A program made the translations under genes and the position numbers. Of a stretch of 13,395 nt of DNA, positions 7,833-13,395 are shown piece after piece. Position 1 is the first letter of the stretch. Each line of letters starts with the position of its first letter. Below the pieces are notes generated by a model. That model ran no database searches. It was not told where the DNA came from and was given only the letters and a program-made list of their open reading frames with translations. Source of the DNA: RGIG5270 sp045657185 (GTDB taxonomy: Bacteria > Verrucomicrobiota > Lentisphaeria > Victivallales > Victivallaceae); NCBI GenBank assembly GCA_045657185.1, contig JAZOSO010000196.1:1-13395 (forward strand), in the 5' to 3' direction.

Positions 7833-9182
7833 TTATGAATAAGAGTTTGTCAATAATTTTTCTGCTGTTTTGATAAGAGTGATTCCGACCGTACGGTCTG
7901 CCTTGTCTCGGCTCGGAGCAGTTTCGTATCCGCCGTTACCGTAATTTTCAGGAAGTCCGACATAACCGATTTCACCCATCCCCAATGCAGCAAGGAAAGT
8001 AATCGGATATTTTGATATTTTACGAATGGCGAATCCGATTTCCGTAAACGGTTCGCAAGGGAGGGCGAGGATTGCAATTTCAGTACCGAACGTAATTAGC
8101 ATTTCCTGTTCGTAACGTTTTTCTTTTATGGGATTTTCACGGCAGCCTATTGCACGTTCCGCAAAAAATTTCATAACAAACGGAGTGCCTTTGGCTATAT
8201 CTTCGCTGGTAAAATCCTGTCCGGCAGCCATAGTTTCATTTTTATATTTTTCAAAAGTTGTTTTCGCAGCGGCATATTCTTCATCGGTTAATTGCAGATA
8301 TGGTGCGAAAAATTCTTCACGGCAACTTTTTATTGCAGTATTTTCGATTTTTTGCAAACGGTATCTTGCAGAGATAATTGCAGCGGCATAAGCCTTGCCG
8401 ATACGTTTAGTTTCCTCATATCCGGTTTGATTGACAGAAGATGTCACATCAAAATGATTGATATTTCCCTGTGGTGCAATAATTGTCATTACCGGAAGGT
8501 CAAAACCGATTTCATTTTGAATAAAAGCTTCCATTCTGCCCGGCCAGTCGGCGGAAACAAAATTTCCACCGACAGTATCTGCATGATTGGAAATATTGGC
8601 AATCAGCAATGCCGGATGTCCGTTCTGACGGATTTCAAGCATCATTATCGCCGGGTCAGTTTTCCCTTCAGGTTTGACAATATCGGGATTAAGTTTTCCG
8701 GGATTCGTCAGAATTTTTCCGTTTTTCATAACGTATCGGCGGTTGAAGGACAATGTGGTACATTCGGTTTGTGACGCATAAAGTTCCGCAGGTGCAAGCG
8801 AGGCAAATGCTGACTTCAAACTTTTCAATGTAGCAACTTTGAGTTCAGCCACATAATCAGAATCGCTGGCATCAGTAAAACATACGGTCGTATACGGACC
8901 TGTATGAGTATGAGTGGCGCAATACATGACTTTCCCCGCCAGCGGTGATTTTTCTGACGCAAGAGCAGATTCAATTTCTTTGATAAAATCAGCTTTGACA
9001 AAGCAAAGGTCATAAGAGACTATTGCCGCATAATCTTTATTTGCAGAGCGGAACACTGCTGTTTTTATATGCAGACGGTCATAAGCCCCGCAGTTCGGAC
9101 GTTCATTTAAATATCCGCAAAGCGGAATTCCATATCCGGGAGTAATATCGAGTTGTTTGTAGCCGAATTCCAGTAAATTCAT
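7833..9182 (-). CDS. neutral/alkaline non-lysosomal ceramidase-like metallohydrolase, no signal peptide
   Basis: The 449-residue protein matches the N-terminal catalytic domain of neutral/alkaline ceramidases: opening GYKQLDITP (7-15), CATHTHTGP (88-96, His91 and His93), SNHAD (198-202, His200), FVSADWPG (208-215), PCEPFTEIG (375-383, Glu377) and NGGYE (416-420, Tyr419). These match the zinc ligands and neighbours known in the Pseudomonas and human enzymes. The C-terminal immunoglobulin-like domain of full-length ceramidases is absent, as is an export signal, so it is probably cytoplasmic. The loop that holds a Ser in ceramidases (G-x-x-S-P-N type) reads APQGNINHF (236-244), with no Ser at that place. 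True ceramide hydrolysis is therefore doubtful; another metal-dependent amide or ester hydrolysis is possible. AGGAAGGA (9192-9199) is well placed for this ATG. It is the first gene after the internal terminator. Confidence 0.8.
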   Translation of the reverse strand: MNLLEFGYKQLDITPGYGIPLCGYLNERPNCGAYDRLHIKTAVFRSANKDYAAIVSYDLCFVKADFIKEIESALASEKSPLAGKVMYCATHTHTGPYTTVCFTDASDSDYVAELKVATLKSLKSAFASLAPAELYASQTECTTLSFNRRYVMKNGKILTNPGKLNPDIVKPEGKTDPAIMMLEIRQNGHPALLIANISNHADTVGGNFVSADWPGRMEAFIQNEIGFDLPVMTIIAPQGNINHFDVTSSVNQTGYEETKRIGKAYAAAIISARYRLQKIENTAIKSCREEFFAPYLQLTDEEYAAAKTTFEKYKNETMAAGQDFTSEDIAKGTPFVMKFFAERAIGCRENPIKEKRYEQEMLITFGTEIAILALPCEPFTEIGFAIRKISKYPITFLAALGMGEIGYVGLPENYGNGGYETAPSRDKADRTVGITLIKTAEKLLTNSYS

Positions 9183-9233
9183 CTTGTTTTGTCCTTCCTG
9201 ATTTCTTACAGAAAATAATATAACTTCCTATAA

Positions 9234-9261
9234 ATTTTATTAAAAGAAGGAGAAAATACAA
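9234..9261 (-). promoter_or_regulatory. candidate promoter for the ceramidase-like gene and those after it
   Basis: On the minus strand TTGTAT (9256-9261) and TAAAAT (9234-9239) are spaced by 16 nt. The -10 matches the consensus at five of six positions, the -35 at three of six. The pair lies between the terminator of the preceding gene and the start codon at 9182, where a new promoter would be needed. The region is very AT-rich, so chance matches are likely; another reading is TTGTTT with TATATC further upstream at 17-nt spacing. Confidence 0.3.
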
Positions 9262-9333
9262 ACAGCTGATATATTTTTTCAGTAAAAAACAAACAACATA
9301 GAAAATTAAAGATAAGAAAAAATATAAAAAAAT

Positions 9334-9381
9334 AACCTCAAACAACATGACATAATAAAATTTATATCACGTTGTGAGGTT
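9334..9381 (-). terminator. rho-independent terminator after the 1288-residue protein gene
   Basis: On the minus strand AACCTCA (9375-9381) pairs with TGAGGTT (9334-9340). CAAC/GTTG extends the stem past a 2-nt bulge, and further AT pairing is possible in the loop. The stem is followed by a T-rich run (minus strand of 9321-9333, ATTTTTTTATATT). It begins about 20 nt after the TAA of the large gene. It should end or weaken transcription before the ceramidase-like gene, dividing the cluster into two units. Confidence 0.75.
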
Positions 9382-9401
9382 TTGTATTATTACAGTTGTA
9401 T

Positions 9402-12400
9402 TTACTTCAATTCGACAATGGCGAATGAGTGAGCGGGCAGGTGAAGTTTGATTGTGTTATCTTTGAAATCAAGAAGTTTGATACCGGGATTTTCCCATTT
9501 GAGCTGAACACGATAAGGCTTGAGACCTTTTGCATCACGGATTTTGAAAAGTTCCTGATATTCAGGGTCATCAGCTTCAAAAAGTTCTGCCGCTGATTTG
9601 AAATCCTTCAACTTTAGTGCTGCAGGATTGAATTTAACGGTAACATCCTGATTAAGACGTTCATTACCGATATGGGAAATCACAGCAAGAATTTTGTTTT
9701 CAGTCGGGTGTTTATACAAACTGGCATAAACATCTTTGCCGACGGTGACTTGTGCGGCTTTGCGTTTGTCCCAGTAGCCGACAAATTCACTTGCAGGAAC
9801 ATCAAACTTGTCATAAATGCGGACGATCTTATCAAAAATGCCGTGATGACAGCGGTTGAGAGCAATGATGGTATTGTGAATCAGTGAACCGCTCAAAAAT
9901 GCACGGGTGATGCGCAATTTGTAAAGTTCGGGGTCTTCTTTGCCGCCGCCGTATTGCTTTTCAAGGAAATCCTGTGACTGATAATCCGCATTGAAAATAC
10001 CGAAAGGCAATGAATTGAGTTCACATGCGAACATCGGCAGTTTGTAGGTGTCAAGGATGTCTTTGCCATTGTGCATAAGTGTACTTGACTGCTGGCGGAT
10101 GTGTTCGCCGTTCATCAGATGAGTGACGAATGTATAACTCGGCAGCTGTACTGCACTTGTGTTGTGAACGTGAATAACATAATCTTCACCTGCGCCGTTG
10201 TCAAGCAGAATCAATGCAAGTTTGCGGTAGAAGTTGCGGTATGCAATCAACGGAGTTCGTCCGTAACAGCCGTGATGATTGTTATCACATCCGGGGACGA
10301 TGCCGAAGTCAAAGTTTATACCGCTGACTTTGGTTTTTTCTATAAAGTTTTTGACACGCCAGAGGAAGAAATCTGCACCTTTTGAAGCAGGGCAGAGCAA
10401 AAAGAGTGTATGAGTTTTATTTTTGCGTTTACCTGTCCAGACCTGACGGGGAACTGTTTCCCATTCATTGCCGAAAGCCTGTACTTCGGGGTATTCATCT
10501 GAAGTATAGAACGGGTTGTAGGTGAAAGGTCTTGAGTTATGCTGTTTATAACTTGCAACTTCAGCTTTTATCTTCTTCAAAATAGTGTCATTGTCAACTC
10601 CGGGAACGTCAGCGAAAACATCGGCAAGAGTTCCGAAATTGGAAAGATATGCGCTCCATGAGGTCGGAGTTTTGCCGGGACGGTTCATTTTGACATTCCA
10701 GCCCCAACTGGTTGTGTTGAGCGGATAACGTTTGTGCATCGGTTTGACAGGAGCACCGAGCAAGCCGTAATCAAAAGTGATTTTCTGACCGGCTTTAAGA
10801 TTTTTTGCAATATTGACGGTAAAGACGGCTTCTTTGTCATTTTTGACAATAGAAAGAGGTTTATTGGTGCTGCTCCATGCACGGTCACTTTCAGCAAAGA
10901 AGCAGAAACCTTTTTCTTCATTGCCGATAAATATAACGGGATAATATTTGAAGTCAAATTTTCCGTTATTGATTTGAGCAGTCAATTTATTGCCCCAACC
11001 GCACGCAGCAGTGTGGAGATACTTTGCAAATTCAGCGGGAATAACAAAGCGGAGCTGCAGAGATGAAATATTTTTGCGTGCAGTGAATGTCACCTGATTG
11101 TGCTGAACGCCGTCATATTCGAGCCAACCGTCAGAAACGATACTGCAATCAGCATTTCCGCCTGCGGCTTTGAATTCGGCACGGTGGGCGAGGGCGGAAG
11201 TGTTTTCGAATGAACCTTTGACCGTCTTGCCGTTGACGATGAAGTCGGCAGATTTGATAAGGTTGTCGCCTTTGGAAGTAATACTTACGGGCATGAGACT
11301 GTCAGAAGCCCAGACGTAATCACGATTGACGACTTTGGCAGTAAAGTTTCTGCCTTTGTCATAGGTCATTGCAGTGTACGGCGGGATGATGCGGGTCATA
11401 TCAAAATTGAGTTTGTTCCATTCTCCGTAGCCGGGGAAGTAGAGTGACTGACCTGAAATTATTTCACCTTTTGAATTTGCAAGTTCAACAGTGTATGAAC
11501 CTGCAGTGTTATTTTTGGCAAAGGGGATTGCAACATTATCTTTTATATCTGAAGTTTTGAAAATCACCTTTTTATCGGGAGATTTCAAACTCAAAGTGAA
11601 TTTTGCATTATTGCCGAACTTTGATTTCAGAATGGCTGTTTTTATTGCCGCATTAAGTTTTTCAGCATAATAAAGAGGTGTGACAGCAAGGTATTCGGCT
11701 GATATTTTCAAAGGAACATCCTGTGAGAAATACACTTTTTTGTCATTGTTTGAAGTAAGTTTATAAACCAGACGGTCTGCCTGAAGCATGGTCAGAGGAG
11801 TCTGGATTTTTTTCTGCACGGGAACATTGGCTTTGAGGTCAACAGTCAGAGCTGCAAGGCTCTGCGGAGTGAGAAGACCTGAAGCACTTTCCTGAATGAT
11901 ATAAAACTTGACTTTTGCATCAACGGGAGAGATAAATTCAAAAGTCTGGTCGAGATTGCCGAAAGAGGGATTGCCTTTGGCAACTGCACGGACAGAAGGT
12001 GCATTTTTGTCAAACTTAAGAGTGAAAAAATGTTCATCATCTGCCCAATAACCTTTTTGAAGCTGAAAAGCGATGTCGGTTGCAGCAGTTATTGAAGAGT
12101 TGAAAAAACTGCGGCAGAAGTTCATCTTGAGTTCTTTCGGAGGAGCATTAAGACCGATAGCTTTCCACGGCAGAACTATTTTCCCTTCCCAGAGGAAAGT
12201 GTCGTCGATTTGCATACCGATATGTGATTTGTAGCTCCATTCAGGATTGAAATCATTCACATTTTTGAGTTTATCGGTTTTGCCGCCGTTGACAGTGCCG
12301 CCGAAGTAATACATTTTGCCGCTGTGGCGCAGATGAAGTTCAAAGGATTCAACACCCCAGACACCCTGTTCCGGGTCAGAAGCGGCATGCCCTTTGAGGA

Positions 12401-13268
12401 TATTGGTTTTTGCAGGAAAAATCGTATCAAAATCAACATAAAGATTTTTGTCATCGTATGAAAAATATGCGTTGTTTTTGGGGAGCTCCCATGATTTTTC
12501 GCCGTTTCTCATATGGATAATTGATACATAAGATGAGCCTTTGATATTTTCAGTGCGTTTGGCAGCGGTAATTACACGGGGATAACGTTTGTGTACAGGA
12601 TTGGTTTTGACTCCTGAAAGAGCGGCGATTTCCTCATTGGCAAGTACGCGCTTGTAGAGGCGTAAACTTTTGATGAAAGTATCATTGGGCCATGGCCATG
12701 TTTTATAATATCTGTCAGCATGGGGACCGATATTGACAGTTGCGATGCTTTTCGGAACTTTGAAACTCTGGGGGGCTTCTTTGATAAGTTTTCCGTTCAG
12801 ATAGCAGCGGAGTTTATCACCGTCCCATGAGAGGACAGCAGTATAAACTTTTCCGCCTTTAAGTTTTTCACTGCCGCCGTAGAAATTTTTTCTGCCGTTG
12901 GCAAAGCGGTATTGAACGATTGTATTTTTTGAGAAAGAATAAAAACCGAATTCCTCTCTGCCGTTGGCACGGACAACGACAAGCGGACGGGCGGCACTCT
13001 TTGACTGTTTCATCTGTTTGTCAAGAGCAAATTCAAGAACGAGAGTGCCTTTTTCTCCGACGAGATTTTGTGCGGGGATTGAGTAGACTTTTTCCCCGAA
13101 AGCCATAACTTTCTGACCGTCAAATTCTGCAACGGGACCGTCAAAAACAATAGTTTTGCCGTTGACATTAACGGTCGGATTTTTGCAAGGTTCAATTAAC
13201 AGCACCGCATCTTTAGCAAAAAGAGTCAGAGACACAAAAAGTGCCGCAATAATGGTTGAAAACTTCAT
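9402..13268 (-). CDS. giant secreted LamG + CBM9-like + DUF6067 (glycoside-hydrolase-like) protein
   Basis: The 1288-residue protein has a signal peptide (1-18, likely cut after LFA). A LamG-type jelly roll follows (about 40-220; YTAVLSWDGDKLRCYLNGK at 142-160 and FIKSLRLYKRVLANEEIAAL at 198-217). A CBM9-like domain spans about 230-420 (AYFSYDDKNLYVDF, GVESFELHLR, WEGKIVLPWKAIGLNAP). Beta-rich regions lead to IGNEEKGFCFFAESD (781-795), a DUF6067 hallmark, then a barrel-like region from about 850 with GINFDFG (983-989), VIHVHNTSA (1031-1039) and LMNGEH (1051-1056), and a C-terminal beta domain. It aligns with the other large protein in this window: Asp987, His1033, Asn1036 and Glu1055 match its Asp876, His932, Asn935 and Glu952. 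Glycosidase activity is likely but the substrate is unknown. TGAGGT is well placed before this ATG, 14 nt after the stop of the upstream LamG gene, so the two are probably co-transcribed. Confidence 0.75.
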   Translation of the reverse strand: MKFSTIIAALFVSLTLFAKDAVLLIEPCKNPTVNVNGKTIVFDGPVAEFDGQKVMAFGEKVYSIPAQNLVGEKGTLVLEFALDKQMKQSKSAARPLVVVRANGREEFGFYSFSKNTIVQYRFANGRKNFYGGSEKLKGGKVYTAVLSWDGDKLRCYLNGKLIKEAPQSFKVPKSIATVNIGPHADRYYKTWPWPNDTFIKSLRLYKRVLANEEIAALSGVKTNPVHKRYPRVITAAKRTENIKGSSYVSIIHMRNGEKSWELPKNNAYFSYDDKNLYVDFDTIFPAKTNILKGHAASDPEQGVWGVESFELHLRHSGKMYYFGGTVNGGKTDKLKNVNDFNPEWSYKSHIGMQIDDTFLWEGKIVLPWKAIGLNAPPKELKMNFCRSFFNSSITAATDIAFQLQKGYWADDEHFFTLKFDKNAPSVRAVAKGNPSFGNLDQTFEFISPVDAKVKFYIIQESASGLLTPQSLAALTVDLKANVPVQKKIQTPLTMLQADRLVYKLTSNNDKKVYFSQDVPLKISAEYLAVTPLYYAEKLNAAIKTAILKSKFGNNAKFTLSLKSPDKKVIFKTSDIKDNVAIPFAKNNTAGSYTVELANSKGEIISGQSLYFPGYGEWNKLNFDMTRIIPPYTAMTYDKGRNFTAKVVNRDYVWASDSLMPVSITSKGDNLIKSADFIVNGKTVKGSFENTSALAHRAEFKAAGGNADCSIVSDGWLEYDGVQHNQVTFTARKNISSLQLRFVIPAEFAKYLHTAACGWGNKLTAQINNGKFDFKYYPVIFIGNEEKGFCFFAESDRAWSSTNKPLSIVKNDKEAVFTVNIAKNLKAGQKITFDYGLLGAPVKPMHKRYPLNTTSWGWNVKMNRPGKTPTSWSAYLSNFGTLADVFADVPGVDNDTILKKIKAEVASYKQHNSRPFTYNPFYTSDEYPEVQAFGNEWETVPRQVWTGKRKNKTHTLFLLCPASKGADFFLWRVKNFIEKTKVSGINFDFGIVPGCDNNHHGCYGRTPLIAYRNFYRKLALILLDNGAGEDYVIHVHNTSAVQLPSYTFVTHLMNGEHIRQQSSTLMHNGKDILDTYKLPMFACELNSLPFGIFNADYQSQDFLEKQYGGGKEDPELYKLRITRAFLSGSLIHNTIIALNRCHHGIFDKIVRIYDKFDVPASEFVGYWDKRKAAQVTVGKDVYASLYKHPTENKILAVISHIGNERLNQDVTVKFNPAALKLKDFKSAAELFEADDPEYQELFKIRDAKGLKPYRVQLKWENPGIKLLDFKDNTIKLHLPAHSFAIVELK

Positions 13269-13282
13269 GTTGACCTCAAATA

Positions 13283-13395
13283 TTATTTATTCAAATTTGC
13301 AATATCATCAGCTGTAAGTGCTTCATTGTAAACACGGAGCTGTTTCATAAAACAGTCGTTGTCCCAGACGGGAGTGACAAAATACTGGTCTTTGA
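13283..13395 (-). CDS. LamG-domain protein, 3' end only
   Basis: An open frame enters from the right edge and ends at TAA (13283-13285), giving the last 36 residues of a protein. They read KDQYFVTPVWDNDCFMKQ then LRVYNEALTADDIANLNK, the typical final strands of a LamG/concanavalin-like domain. The pattern W-x-N-D-x-F-x-K-x-L-R-x-Y also occurs at residues 193-205 of the following gene product. Only 14 nt separate this stop from the next start. The amino-terminal part, and so any signal peptide or further domain, lies outside the window. Confidence 0.8.
   Translation of the reverse strand, partial: KDQYFVTPVWDNDCFMKQLRVYNEALTADDIANLNK

Noticed and set aside
8292..8774. Plus-strand open frame of 160 codons
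   Set aside because: It is antisense to the conserved core of the ceramidase-like gene, and its protein has no recognisable motif. The minus-strand frame is clearly the coding one.
9103..9348. Minus-strand open frame of 81 codons with a hydrophobic N-terminal half
   Set aside because: It starts inside the terminator stem, runs through the AT-rich spacer (Phe/Leu/Ile-rich because of T-runs) and then out of frame into the ceramidase-like gene. It has no ribosome-binding site and no family resemblance.
1..13395. tRNA, rRNA, CRISPR array, transposase or phage genes
   Set aside because: No cloverleaf, rRNA signature, regularly spaced direct repeats or recombinase/transposase motifs were seen on either strand.

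Overview
The window looks like chromosomal DNA from a member of the Lentisphaerota (Victivallis-like, PVC superphylum). Three things point that way: a prepilin-type protein with the K-FTLIELLVVIAII leader and an H-X9-DG motif, very large secreted proteins joining LamG or CBM9-like modules to a DUF6067/glycoside-hydrolase-like region, and AT-rich intergenic DNA. The phylum call is inference; there is no rRNA or other phylogenetic marker in the window.

Layout. Positions 1-290 carry a cluster of small inverted repeats, then a promoter with an overlapping perfect dyad in front of a plus-strand LacI-family regulator (291-1346). A strong GC-rich hairpin (1355-1391) separates this gene from everything else, which lies on the minus strand and is transcribed right to left. 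In transcription order these are: the 3' end of a LamG protein (13283-13395, cut by the window edge), a 1288-residue secreted LamG + CBM9-like + DUF6067-like protein (9402-13268), a rho-independent terminator (9334-9381), a cytoplasmic neutral/alkaline ceramidase-like metalloenzyme (7833-9182), a pseudopilin-like protein (7011-7751), a 1132-residue secreted CBM9-like + DUF6067-like protein (3592-6990), a secreted LamG protein (2805-3590) and a CE15-type glucuronoyl esterase lipoprotein (1402-2808).

The last three genes are nearly contiguous (1-nt gap, then an ATGA overlap), and the pseudopilin gene is 20 nt upstream of them, so they probably form one transcript. The terminator splits the cluster into at least two units. 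No gap between genes exceeds 300 bases.

How the parts may work together. The set reads as a compact secreted glycan-degrading locus under a sugar-type regulator. Two large DUF6067-like proteins bring candidate carbohydrate-binding and glycosidase modules, small LamG proteins are encoded beside each of them, and the esterase would cut glucuronoyl esters (in known CE15 enzymes, lignin-carbohydrate links or related esters). The ceramidase-like protein has no export signal and could process something imported or internal. No SusC/SusD pair, ABC or PTS transporter, or sulfatase is present. The substrate is unknown. The most interesting points are the two diverged DUF6067-like paralogues, which share an H-x-x-N-T ... 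(D/N)-G-E motif, the atypical active sites of the esterase and the ceramidase-like protein, and the hairpin element at the left edge.
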